DNA from: Hyalella azteca
Lineage: Eukaryota > Arthropoda > Malacostraca > Amphipoda > Hyalellidae
DNA: 64,000 nucleotides
Direction: 5' to 3'
Assembly: GCF_000764305.2 (NCBI RefSeq)
Contig: NW_025934664.1
Span: 310,001-374,000, forward strand
The notes beneath the pieces were generated by a model, which ran no database searches, was not told the DNA's origin, and saw only the letters and a list, made by a program, of their open reading frames with translations. The position numbers and the translations under genes are program-made. Shown here piece by piece: positions 53,901 through 63,023 of the stretch (its first letter is position 1; each line of letters begins with the position of its first letter).

Positions 53901-56900
53901 CTATTACGGTGATCCGGTATTCGATAGCATTTTCAAGCATACGCATGTCCAACTACAATAATTTAAGGTTGAAACTCCAGAGTATATTGAAATTGTTAGG
54001 TTCAAATCAACAGCCATCGTCTTCCTCTTCTCATATTTTATAACGCCGATCCAAATATCAATAATATTCACTCGTCACCATAACTAAAACTTATATAAAT
54101 CTTATCTCTTTGTGATGACGTGTCGTATTATTCAGTTGAGAATTTGCATGAATTTAACTGCGAATGTTGCTAAGAATGCATTTCGGTATGTTACCTTGGA
54201 TCATTAAAGGAAACTTCAAAAGCTGTAATGTCTTTCATGATTATTATATTGATGAGTAAAACTGCGTCCCAAATTTGACTTTTTCTTTCAAAAGTTTAAT
54301 CCATTATTTCACTTGTAAATGCACTTGGTGAACGCTTTTAAAAAATCCCAATATATATTAAATTTTAATGCAACGCGTACTCCGTAATTTGAATTGCCGG
54401 TCGCAGTTTTTCATGCCAGAATGAAATGCTTTTGCAATGAAATAATTGTTAACCCCCGAAAAAACATGTCTGCCAAAAATGAGGTGTAACGCCTACACTG
54501 TACATTTTCGAGTTTCTTTTCCAAGTCTCTAAATAAACATCCAACTCTGCTGCGGTCCCTAGACAATCTCAATCAATTTCGAGCTCACCGTCTTCGCAAC
54601 CGTTGTTCTGATCTCTTGGACTGTTCTTCCTCTATAAATACAGTCTTCGTTTTCCTTGTCGGTGCAACCGTTGTTCTGATCTCTTGGACTGTTCTTCCTT
54701 TATAAAGACAGTCTTTGCATTCCTTGTCGGTGTTACCGTTATACTGAAGTCCAGGCCGGTTTGTTTTTGTGGACACAGCTTTCGTTTTCTTCATTTAAAT
54801 ATGTTCATTTTAGCAACATTCAAAATAAATTCGTTTGTTAATTATTTCATTTTTCAAAATTACAAAGCAAACAAAGGTCTTCAAGTTATTAACTCCTATT
54901 TGTGGAGTTTTTTATCCTTTCTACCCCTACTAACCCTCCGACATTGAACACCCTTTCCTCCTTGGGGATGACACTCATGATAACAATGTACGATTTTCCT
55001 CTCACACTACACTTCCCCCTCATCCCCATGGCAAACCTCATCCCCCCTCCTGCTCCCCAGACCCGGGGCGTCAGCCCCCGTTAGCCGCGGTTCACTGCGC
55101 CAGCTCCCTACGGGGCTAGTCTTACTCTCTTAATGACGCCGCTCCCACACTCCCACATCACCCCACACTCCCACATCACCCCATTTCTTCCCCATNTGTC
55201 TCTTATACACATCTAGATGTGTATAAGAGACAGCTCCTACATCACCCCACACTCCCACATCACCCCATTTCTTCCCCATGCTCCCACATCTCCCCATCAC
55301 TTCTCCATGCCTCCACGCTCCCAAATTCTTATATCACCGTTTGACTTTTCCAAGCCTCCACGCTCCTACATCCCTTTCACTTCCCCATGCATGCTCAAAC
55401 ACTCACACATCACCCCAATACTCTTCCATGCTTCCACACTCTTTTTTCATCTCCATCCTTTATCATTGATCCATGCCCTTCGTATTTCCACATCGCCCCT
55501 CTTTTCCTATCATTTCATCATTCCTTAATGCCTTCAAAAATACCAAAATTTCTCTTTTAAATATTTAAAAAATCATAAGGAATATTTATTTTCAGAACCA
55601 TTTGTACAGAAGTACGCAAACGCAGGTTCGAACACATACAATTGCCAACTTTTCTGTTTTTATTTTTTTGAAAATTCATAAGGAAGAATTATTTTCTGGA
55701 CCTGTAATACGGGAATTCACATGTTACCGGTTGAAACACATAAAATTGTCAATATTCTCGTAGTTTATAATTTAATAATTCATTATGAATATAATTTCCC
55801 AGGACCTGTTATGCGGTGGGACCCTGATCGCCCCCCGCTGGGTGATGACGGCAGCTCACTGCGTCAGGAAGAAGCTACACGTGAGGCTGTCCGAGCATCA
55901 TATTAGAAGCAAGGATGGCTACGAGGTCGAGATGAAGGTAAGATGAAGGGCATGAGATATTTTTATTTAACTTCAGAACAATTGACTAGAGAGCCATTTT
56001 ATTATATAAGTTGTATGTGTGTGCAGAAAGGTTACACTGTTCGAATAAACTGTAAAAAACGGTCTATCCGGCGTTCGAGAAATCAGCCGCCCCGCGAAAA
56101 TAGACCGTTTGCCGTTTCTTTTAGATGCTTAACGGGTTTCTTGTGTAAAATTGGAATAAAAATGGCTACACGGTGTTTATTTTCATGTGCCGGCCGGTTA
56201 CTGAAACGCTGGTAATGCCGGTTAACGGTGAATTTTCTAACAGCGTACGAGTCCGAAATTTACTAGTCCACTCACTATGTTTGTACAAATAAACGATATT
56301 TTTAAGTCGTCACTATGACTGAAATAGTGACCAAATAAATTGACGATATTCTTCAATTTTCACTATAATTTCAATAACGCCTGTAGAAATCAACGATAGT
56401 ATTCACTAAAAACCATAACTTAGTGGACGCTCAAATAATCTCACATTAAACAATAATCCCACTTCTCAATAAAATGTAAATGCGCCCGTACTAATTAACA
56501 ATTACTGATTCAGCAGAATAATCCCATTGACGACTGTACAAACTATCTAATTATCGTAAAAAATTCTATATATTATAATAAATATTATATTATATTATAA
56601 TTCTGCAGGTGCGTCGCATTTTCCGACACCCAGAGTACAACTCGTCGAGCATCGACAACGACATCGCGCTGCTGAGGTTGCCCGCGCTCCCCCCAATTCC
56701 TGACGGGGAATCTGGCAGAGCTTCCCCAGGCATCACGTCACGGGCCTGTCTCCCCGCTAATGGGACAGATTTTCCCCCCGTGGGCACACGGTGTATGGTC
56801 ATGGGCTGGGGAAAAGAGTCAGTTTCCCACTCTTTTGGGAGTGACATTCTTATGTACACGAGGGTGAGTTTAATGGTGAATGTGATAATAAACTTTTTAG

Positions 56901-58421
56901 TTTATATATTTGCATGAAAATCTTCATTTAAATGTATAAATTCGCCGCAAATTCTATTTTTCTTACTTAAAATCCGGCAAGTGCCATTATCATTGAAGTT
57001 AAATGTCCGATATTTGAAACAATTTTCCAACTTTCCTGCATGTTTTTTAAGAATTATTCATCATTTGATCTTTTAAAAAAATTATGATTTAATCCCACCG
57101 ATTTTGTGCCAGCTACCAACAATGTATCTTTCATATTGCACACATTTAATTTTTTCCCCAATAATGTATAGTGTATTTTTCCTGTTGCGTGTCAACTGCC
57201 AATAATTTATCTCTCAAATTCAATGCCATTCGATTTTTCACAATAACAATAATATAGCGTTATTTTTATTATGAAAATAATAATTTAATAACAATTAAAT
57301 TTTAAATTTTAAAGTAATATGTCGAAGAATTATTACGAAAATAAATAATTATTGGTTTTTTATCATAATTACAAGATTTATGGATATTGGTATATTCAAA
57401 GTAATTACCTAGCTACGTTATAATTTCATCTACCACATAAATCTACCTACCTACCTCGTGCAGCTCCCTATCATCTCTCGCAAGGCGTGTCAGCGAGCTA
57501 ACCGCAAGACCATCACGGAGAACATGTTCTGCGCCGGCCACTACAAGGGAGGCTCTGATACCTGCTCAGGTCAGTCTTATATTTACATCTTTAATAATAA
57601 TTTGTATATTTACAATAGACAGACAAACAAATATAATACAATAAACAGACAAATACATATCAAAGGAAAATTATTAATACGAAAATTTATTAACTTATTA
57701 TTGGCTAACATTGAACAATCATAACTAGTCGTCGACCTGCACCAACAGCATGTGTATTAATTTGTAGAATCGATGCCCAATATTCATGTAATGAGCAGTT
57801 TTTAAATTTGAATAGATTCATGACTCTAATGTATTATAACCACAGTAAGTGCAATTGAAGAAGTCATGGCAAAAATTTTATACGGTAAATCAACATATCT
57901 TAGATAGTTGAATGCTGGTTTTACTGTCCGTGGACTTTTCCTTTTCCGTCACAAACAATCCACATTTTCTTAGTATTTTAAATTACATAACACTGAAATT
58001 TCACTGCTGTGTGAATGTTATCAAACTTTCCTGACATTTTATTGTTATGAGGGATTCTGACATGTTATTGTTATCAGGATTTCCAGACATTTAAATGTTA
58101 TCAGAGTATTCTGATGTATCTTTGTAATCATTCGATCCTGCCATGTTTTTTTTTGTTGTTGTCGGATTCTGGCATGTTCTGGTCATAACCATATTTATTC
58201 ATATTAATATTATCTAAATATCCTGCCACTTATTGTCATCAGGAGACTCCGGGGGCCCTCTGCTGTGCGCCTACGGAGACAAGCCCGGGGAAGAGACCTG
58301 GACCGCTTACGGCGTCACTTCGTTCGGCGACGGCTGCGGCGTGGCCGGCAAGATGGGCGTCTATGCTAAAGTGAACAACTACCTGGACTGGATGGCTGGC
58401 ATCATGAGCCGATACTTGTAG
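41756..58421 (+). CDS. Trypsin-like serine protease zymogen (family S1), seven exons, 5' end missing
   Basis: Predicted secreted endopeptidase cleaving after Arg/Lys, made as an inactive zymogen. Joining 41756-41912, 42196-42282, 42513-43264, 55803-55937, 56609-56863, 57464-57569 and 58243-58421 gives 1671 nt with no internal stop: 556 residues plus TAG. Every intron is GT-AG and phases match (1,1,0,0,0,1). Residues 1-81 are basic and hydrophilic; about 82-285 are acidic and rich in Ser/Thr/Pro/Glu; Cys290 precedes RRRR (303-306) and the likely activation bond Lys309-Ile310 (ILQG). The catalytic domain runs 310-556, with His351 (TAAHC), Asp395 (DNDIALL) and Ser500 (GDSGGP). Asp494 is chymotrypsin position 189, and Gly526 and Gly536 match 216 and 226, so trypsin specificity is inferred. 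Cys pairs expected from the family: 290-424, 336-352, 439-506, 471-485, 496-529. Position 215 is Phe, not the usual Trp. No CLIP domain is visible. Substrate and pathway are unknown. Start and signal peptide must lie in an upstream exon not found here. Confidence 0.9.
42196..42282 (+). CDS. Protease exon B
   Basis: 29 codons' worth (87 nt) in phase 1-1, acceptor TTTTAG, donor GACG/GTGAGA. It encodes a charged segment (AVAHSKFRRSPDSRKDLAED...). The split Glu codon is completed by exon C. The 283-nt intron before it and 230-nt intron after it are short compared with the rest of the gene. Confidence 0.75.
42513..43264 (+). CDS. Protease exon C: acidic propeptide, activation site, start of catalytic domain
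   Basis: 752 nt, acceptor CCATACAG, donor CAGG/GTAAGT, ends in phase 0. It encodes residues 83-332: a long acidic, Ser/Pro/Thr-rich low-complexity segment, then the motif GPWPWDLP, Cys290, a run of four Arg, the activation site TLK/ILQGKEALPG and the FPWQVAIL strand typical of S1 domains. The low-complexity part is probably disordered and may be O-glycosylated (inference). The GC content and codon regularity differ clearly from the AT-rich flanks. Confidence 0.9.
45886..46211. repeat. 26-bp array with hairpin, about 12 copies
   Basis: Unit ATGTTGAAGCATCACCACGC plus AGTGTG; CATCAC and GTGATG form a 6-bp stem with an 8-nt loop. Inside protease intron 3. Confidence 0.94.
46932..47013. repeat. 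41-bp direct duplication
   Basis: AGACTGATTCCTAGTCTCCC and TCATGTCTGAT occur twice. Confidence 0.9.
48267..48335. repeat. 22-bp repeat, 3 copies
   Basis: GATACCCTTATATGATAAG. Confidence 0.85.
48783..49266. repeat. 17-bp array, about 28 copies
   Basis: CTGATGTCTGAGACGCT, CTGACGTCGAAGACGCT and CCGATGTCTGAGACGTT alternate, giving a higher-order pattern. Confidence 0.95.
51838..52043. repeat. 67-bp repeat, 3 copies
   Basis: GACAAAATCTTTTGGTCAGA then AAAGTTAATATGAGGTTTTG and GATTTCACAAATTTGCATTT. High identity, so a fairly recent expansion. Confidence 0.93.
54594..54735. repeat. 68-bp direct duplication
   Basis: CGTTGTTCTGATCTCTTGGA with CTGTTCTTCC occurs at 54601 and 54669. Confidence 0.9.
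55130..55460. repeat. C-rich CTCCCACATCACCCC repeat
   Basis: Irregular units CACTCCCACATCACCCC and ATTTCTTCCCCATGCTCCC. It is interrupted by the adapter remnant at 55196. Confidence 0.85.
55196..55233. other. Nextera-type mate-pair junction adapter (assembly artefact)
   Basis: One N followed by TGTCTCTTATACACATCT and then AGATGTGTATAAGAGACAG. With N read as C this is two transposase mosaic ends head to head, the known 38-bp mate-pair junction. The flanks repeat the same C-rich sequence, so reads carrying the adapter probably closed a repeat gap. Confidence 0.95.
55566..55812. repeat. About 104-bp decayed triplication over the exon D acceptor
   Basis: Three aligned starts: AAAAAATCATAAGGAATATT (55566), AAAATTCATAAGGAAGAATT (about 55671) and AATTCATTATGAATATAATT (about 55777). 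They are followed by TTTTCAGAACCATTTGTAC, TTTTCTGGACCTGTAATAC and TTCCCAGGACCTGTTATGC. The third is the true splice site. Confidence 0.75.
55803..55937 (+). CDS. Protease exon D with catalytic His
   Basis: Exactly 45 codons, phase 0 on both sides, acceptor TTTCCCAG, donor AAG/GTAAGA. It encodes DLLCGGTLIAPRWVMTAAHC and continues to a lysine after GYEVEM. It contains the Cys42-Cys58 pair and catalytic His57 (His351 of the model). It continues directly from exon C (ILDHDR/DLLCGG). The acceptor and first bases belong to the third unit of a decayed 104-bp tandem repeat. Confidence 0.96.
56609..56863 (+). CDS. Protease exon E with catalytic Asp
   Basis: Exactly 85 codons, phase 0 on both sides, acceptor TTCTGCAG, donor AGG/GTGAGT. 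It encodes VRRIFRHPEYNSSSIDNDIALL, with catalytic Asp102 (Asp395). A Pro-rich insertion follows, then ACLPANG with Cys122 (Cys424), which in two-chain zymogens pairs with the propeptide Cys, then Cys136 and MGWG. It ends FGSDILMYTR. Confidence 0.96.
57464..57569 (+). CDS. Protease exon F with S1-pocket Asp189
   Basis: 106 nt, phase 0 to phase 1, acceptor CTCGTGCAG, donor CTCAG/GTCAGT. It encodes LPIISRKACQRANRKT, ENMFCAGH and GGSDTCS. The Cys168-Cys182 pair and Asp189 are present, the latter setting Arg/Lys preference. The split Gly codon is completed by exon G. Confidence 0.95.
58005..58250. repeat. Decayed 27-30 bp repeat ending at the exon G acceptor
   Basis: Units such as CTGACATGTTATTGTTATCA and CAGACATTTAAATGTTATCA; the last, CTGCCACTTATTGTCATCAG, is the functional acceptor. 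Confidence 0.65.
58243..58421 (+). CDS. Protease exon G with catalytic Ser and stop
   Basis: 179 nt, acceptor GTCATCAG, ends at TAG 58419-58421. It encodes (G)DSGGPLLCAYGD, then ITSFG-type YGVTSFGDGCG, GVYAKVNNYLDWM and a short tail AGIMSRYL. Catalytic Ser195 is Ser500. The last six sense codons and the stop are the founder of a 45-bp tandem array that follows at once. The acceptor itself resembles units of a decayed repeat in the preceding intron. Confidence 0.96.
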
Positions 58422-59180
58422 ACTTGTTGGCATCAGCTGCATGACATCATGAGCCGATACTTGTAGACTTGTTGGCATCAGCTGCATGACATCATGAGCC
58501 GATACTTGTAGACTTGTTTGCATCAGCATGAGCCGATACTTGTAGACTTTTTGGCATCAGCTACATGACATCATGAGCCAATACTTGTAGACTCGTGTGC
58601 ATCAGCTACATAGCATCATGAGCCGATACTTGTAGACTTGTTGGCATCAGCTACATAGCATCATGAGCCGATACTTGTAGACTTGTTTGCATCAGCTACA
58701 TGACATTATGAGCCGATACTTGTAGACTTGTTTGCATCAGCTACATGACATCATGAGCCGATACATGTAGACTTGTTTGCGTCAGCTACATGACATCATG
58801 AGCCGATACTTGTAGACTTGTTTGCGTCAGCTACATGACATCATGAGCCGATACATGTAGACTTGTTTGCGTCAGCTACATGACATCATGAGCCGATACA
58901 TGTAGACTTGTTTGCGTCAGCTACATGACATCATGAGCCGATACATGTAGACTTGTTTGCGTCAGCTACATGACATCATGAGCCGATACATGTAGACTTG
59001 TTTGCGTCAGCTACATGACATCATGAGCCGATACTTGTAGACTTGTTTGCGTCAGCTACATGACATCATGAGCCGATACATGTAGACTTGTTTGCGTCAG
59101 CTACATGACATTATGAGCCGATACATGTAGACTTGTTTGCGTCAGCTACATGACATTATGAGCCGATACTTGTAGACTTG
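58402..59180. repeat. 45-bp array derived from the protease C-terminus and stop
   Basis: Unit GACATCATGAGCCGATACTT then GTAGACTTGTTTGCGTCAGC and TACAT, about 17 copies. The first copy is the coding end of exon G, so each unit repeats the codons IMSRYL and TAG. One unit near 58525 is shortened. Confidence 0.96.
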
Positions 59181-59871
59181 GTTGCAGCAAACAATGTCCA
59201 TGTGTGTGATTCTTCTGGCACTTATTTTGACTCTACAATTAATTTGAACTTATAGATTCATTGAAAATTACAGGTAAATGAAGTACATTAATGTATGAAC
59301 TGTAAAATCAGTTATTTTGCTTCAACACGATTAACCTGCGCCGACTTCTGAAATTAGCATTTAGGCTCCATTCATATCATGGTGAATTACTGATTCGGAA
59401 CGTTATTAAACAGCGTACAAATTAATATAATTCATTTATAGTTTTTTTAATAATCACTGACTGAAACATGCCTAAAAATAATCAGAGCTTACGTCTTGGC
59501 TAATATACGTCAAATTATTCCTTCAGAACTATTTTTGTGTTAGATTGGAATTTAGTCATATTTAATTGTGCTACAATCGTGCTAAACTTTTGTAATTTTG
59601 GCCTATGATACCAAAATAAGCAGTTCTGAAAAATTGCAGAGGAACAGGGGAAACTGAAATAATAAATATACGTGAACAAACTTCTTTGAAAGAATTTTAA
59701 ACAGTTATTCATGACCTTCACTATTTACGATTTACAGTTCAACATCATTTAATAACATCTGTGTTTGTGGCTGAATGTTTGTCCATTAAACTAGCAGCAT
59801 GACGTTGGATTTATTTACCCGTTTTATTCAATTATATGTAAATTTTTAGTCATATATTGCGAACGGCCAGT
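59181..59871. other. Downstream flank of the protease
   Basis: AT-rich; contains the candidate polyA hexamers only. Confidence 0.6.
59405..59666 (+). terminator. Candidate polyadenylation signals of the protease gene
   Basis: ATTAAA at 59405-59410 and AATAAA at 59661-59666 are the first polyA-type hexamers found after the stop. If either is used, the 3' UTR would contain the whole 45-bp array. Such hexamers are common by chance in AT-rich DNA. Confidence 0.25.
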
Positions 59872-60365
59872 CCATNAGCAGCATACGGAACACAGAATTC
59901 CAGAGCAGCATACGGAACACAGAATTCCAGAGCAGCATACGGAACACAGAATTCCAGAGCAGCATACGGAACACAGAATTCCAGAGCAGCATACGGAACA
60001 CAGAATTCCAGAGCAGCATACGGAACACAGAATTCCAGAGCAGCATACGGAACACAGAATTCCAGAGCAGCATACGGAACACAGAATTCCAGAGCAGCAT
60101 ACGGAACACAGAATTCCAGAGCAGCATACGGAACACAGAATTCCAGAGCAGCATACGGAACACAGAATTCCAGAGCAGCATACGGAACACAGAATTCCAG
60201 AGCAGCACACGGAACACAGAATTCCAGAGCAGCATACGGAACACAGAATTCCAGAGCAGCATACGGAACACAGAATTCCAGAGCAGCATACGGAACCCAG
60301 AATTCCAGAGCAGCACACGGAACACAGAATTCCAGAGCAGCACACGGAATGCACCATTCCTCAGC
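59872..60365. repeat. 27-bp array, 18 copies
   Basis: Unit AGCAGCATACGGAACACAGA plus ATTCCAG, nearly perfect, with an N at 59876. The period is nine codons and four of six frames stay open. Confidence 0.97.
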
Positions 60366-60949
60366 AACATAATTCCAATTCATGAACTCGGGGGTCGACG
60401 TTCACGCGACGCTCTCATCTTCCCAGACGCGACCAAGTCTAAAAAAATGTCAATGCAACGATGTTCTTTTGAATAATTTTTTCCCGCCTCTGGGAAATGA
60501 ATAAAATATGGCGGCCCTCAAATGACACTGCCTTGCATAATTTCGTCCTGTCCAGAGCTACGAATTCTCCTTGTTCACACTTGCTCCTCTTTTTTTCTCG
60601 CATGGAAAAACACGAAACAAATGAAAATCGCCGGCAGTCTGGCGACTTACAAGTGTAAGAGACTGGAGGCAAACTGGAGCAAAAAATGCATCATCTCAAT
60701 TTTTTGTATTACTTTCTGCGCGTAAAGTTATTTCGCTGGAAATTGATTATTATTAAGTTTAATCGGAACGCCATATTATGTCAAATTTTAATATTGTAGT
60801 TAATATATGTGTAGACAGGAGCAAAATTAATAAAAATTTAGAACAACGTACACACACAATTCCTGGACTTTTACACATACTAAAAATTCTGTAGCTGCTA
60901 TTGCTATATGCAAATACATAAATCCCCCAGCAATGGGCTCACTAGTTCC
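60366..60949. other. No supported feature
   Basis: Between the 27-bp and 23-bp arrays; ATATGGCGGCCCTC at 60507 is noted but has a stop after five codons. Confidence 0.6.
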
Positions 60950-61216
60950 CTCCACAAAACATTCACTAGTTCCTCCACCATCATTCACTAGTTCCCTCCA
61001 CCATCGTTTACTAGTTCCTCCACCATCGTTCACCAGTTCCCTCCACCATCGTTCACTAGTTCCCTCCACCATCGTTCACTAGTTCCTCCACCATCGTTCA
61101 TTAGTTCCCACCACCATCGTTCACTAGTTCCCTCCACCATCGTTCACTAGTTCCCTCCACCATCGTTCACTAGTTCCCTCCACCATCGTTCACCAGTTCC
61201 CTCCACCATCGTTCAC
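60950..61216. repeat. 23-bp array, about 12 copies
   Basis: Unit CGTTCACTAGTTCCCTCCAC plus CAT, with one-base deletions in some units. Confidence 0.95.
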
Positions 61217-61261
61217 TAACCACTCCGAGGTCGCCGGCAGCTTCAGTTCATAGGAGGCAAG

Positions 61262-61522
61262 ATGGTCGCACCGGCCAATATGGATGCAAATTTTTCGTGG
61301 CCACCACAAGGCCTCGTTATATCGCTCGATCCTACCTCAAACGCTCCTAGAAAGATTAAGGCTTTTATGAAACTTGCCAAACAACGTGCGTGCTCAAAGA
61401 TATGGTCTTTCTGTGCACGAAACTGCGCATTTACTCGAGATCAATCATGTCTTGTCGAGACCTCATGGGCGCTGAGAAGAAGAGTTGGAGGAAAAAATAT
61501 GTATTTTGGTTCGATTCATTAG
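61262..61522 (+). CDS. Unrecognised 86-codon open frame, uncertain
   Basis: ATG in a reasonable context (GGCAAGATGG) just after the 23-bp array. The predicted product begins MVAPANMDANFSWPPQGL, has a basic middle (KIKAFMKLAKQR) and four Cys, and does not lie in a repeat. I recognise no domain. It could be a first exon of a gene or a chance frame. Confidence 0.2.
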   Translation: MVAPANMDANFSWPPQGLVISLDPTSNAPRKIKAFMKLAKQRACSKIWSFCARNCAFTRDQSCLVETSWALRRRVGGKNMYFGSIH

Positions 61523-62689
61523 TGGCTGAAATTTTGCCGGATATTATAGTATTTCTTTTTATTTTTTGGTTCCATGCACGCTTAATGAAATTCACCTATT
61601 GAACTGCTCGTGGTTTGGTGATGAATTAAATATCCTGTAAGTCAATTATTTTTGTACAAGACCGGCAAGATTTATCACGCAAGAACTGAATTATGAGACA
61701 AAACTTGATAATTTTAATAAATTGGTTTAAAAATCAGATATAACAAATAATCCACCAGGTTTAAAAATGTGTCATACTTTCTGTAAGGTTTTTACTACAA
61801 TTTAAAGCCTCGTACAGAACAAAATTAAACCACAACAATATACAGCTGAATACCAAAAGTGGATCCTTTGACAGCAGAGAGCAACAAGTTTACAGGATCG
61901 AAAAGTCAAAGAAATTTCGACGTAAACTCTCAAGACTTTTCATATGGCCGCTTCACTGAACTAACTCTCTTCCGTCACCGTGATTGTCGATTGTTGAAAC
62001 ACAATCGCAAAAACTTGACCGGCTTGGCAATTCCTTGACACGCGTTCTATATGCAAACTTGACGTCTTCACATATTTTGATGTGAGAATAAACTTGGAGA
62101 AAAGAAAACAGCTCTGGACTTGCATCCTCTATTTTATACAGGTTCTCACACCAGTTGATGACCATTTAGCATTATCTTTGAAGGAACTAGCGTCATTTTG
62201 GGGATTTAAAAAGGGAGAAAATTGCATTAGGCTCACATGCATAATATTAAGCTTGTTATTTACACAATTGTGTAGCCATTTAGCCGAGTAATTACAGGAA
62301 ATATGAAAGGAGATTCCCAGTACACGGGTTAAATGGTGGCAGAATATTTTAGATACTATTTTAATTTTTATCGCTTATACTCAAAATGGCTTTCATTCAA
62401 CACGTATGAATTCTTTTCGTTCAAACTTAAAATTATTTAAGTTATTTCATATGCTTGTCTGTTTCTTCTTTGTTGACTTTGAATTCTGTGGCTGTTTCAT
62501 CAGTTTATTTTATCCCCGTCCTATTTATTTATATTCGTTGTTTTATCCATGTTTTATTCATTGCGCCGCTGCCGCGTGAATGTCTCATGCAGTTCGTGTC
62601 GGAGAGGTAACGCTTTCTTTTTTATGCTTGCTTTTTGTAAGAATTTGGTCGTTTAGTGAAGGGTGCTGCAATTTAGTGTGCTGACATGC
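61523..62689. other. No supported feature
   Basis: AT-rich, nothing recognised. Confidence 0.6.
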
Positions 62690-62835
62690 AGCCGTGCTGT
62701 TGCGGTACTGCGGTGCTGCTGCTGTGCTGCGGTGCTGCTGCTGTGCTGCGGTGCTGCTGTTGTGCTGCGGTGCTGCTGTGCTAATGCTTCTTCTGCAGAG
62801 CTGCGCTGTGCTACTAAACGTGTTCTGTGCTGCGG
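62690..62835. repeat. GCTGTGCTGCGGTGCTGCT-type repeat
   Basis: About six units of 17-20 bp, (CTG)n-rich. It ends about 60 bp before a family 2 element. Confidence 0.85.
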
Positions 62836-62893
62836 TCATACTGCAGTGAACAGTTTAGCAGGACTGCCCTCGCTTAAACCTGAAAAAATTCGA

Positions 62894-63023
62894 TCAGTAC
62901 TCACTGCAGTAAGTGACCGAGAGCGCATTGTCTCGTCCGTCCGTGACGTGAAATCACGGACGGACGGACATGACGAGTACAATAGAGTATTTTTTTCCAT
63001 AAATTAGAAAATGCGCTAAAAAT
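62894..63023 (-). mobile_element. Family 2 foldback repeat, minus orientation, shortened core
   Basis: Begins CAGTACTCACTGCAGTAAGT and GAGAGCGCATTGTCTCGTCC, has a short core including GGACGGACGGACATGACGAG, and ends AGAAAATGCGCTAAAAA. It is the reverse of the other copies with a smaller microsatellite. Confidence 0.65.

Larger units (their letters stand above)
43265..55802 (+). other. Intron 3 of the protease, about 12.5 kb
   Basis: Bounded by GTAAGT and CCCAG in matching phase. It holds arrays at 45886-46211, 46932-47013, 48267-48335, 48783-49266, 51838-52043, 54594-54735 and 55130-55460, plus a sequencing-adapter remnant. The stretches 43265-45885, 46212-48266, 49267-51837 and 52044-54593 show no supported gene. 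A somewhat GC-richer patch at 53050-53450 has an open frame I do not recognise. Confidence 0.85.

Noticed and set aside
55600..55640. tRNA T-arm-like GGTTCGAAC
   Set aside because: No acceptor, D or anticodon stem could be placed around it, and it lies in the 104-bp repeat.
55721..55906. 61-codon frame overlapping exon D
   Set aside because: It is another frame of exon D, whose own frame encodes the conserved CGGTLIAP and TAAHC motifs.
58239..58529. 96-codon minus frame over exon G
   Set aside because: It is antisense to the conserved GDSGGP exon and extends into the 45-bp array.
59824..60383. Frames of about 170 codons on both strands
   Set aside because: All come from the 27-bp array, whose unit is largely stop-free.
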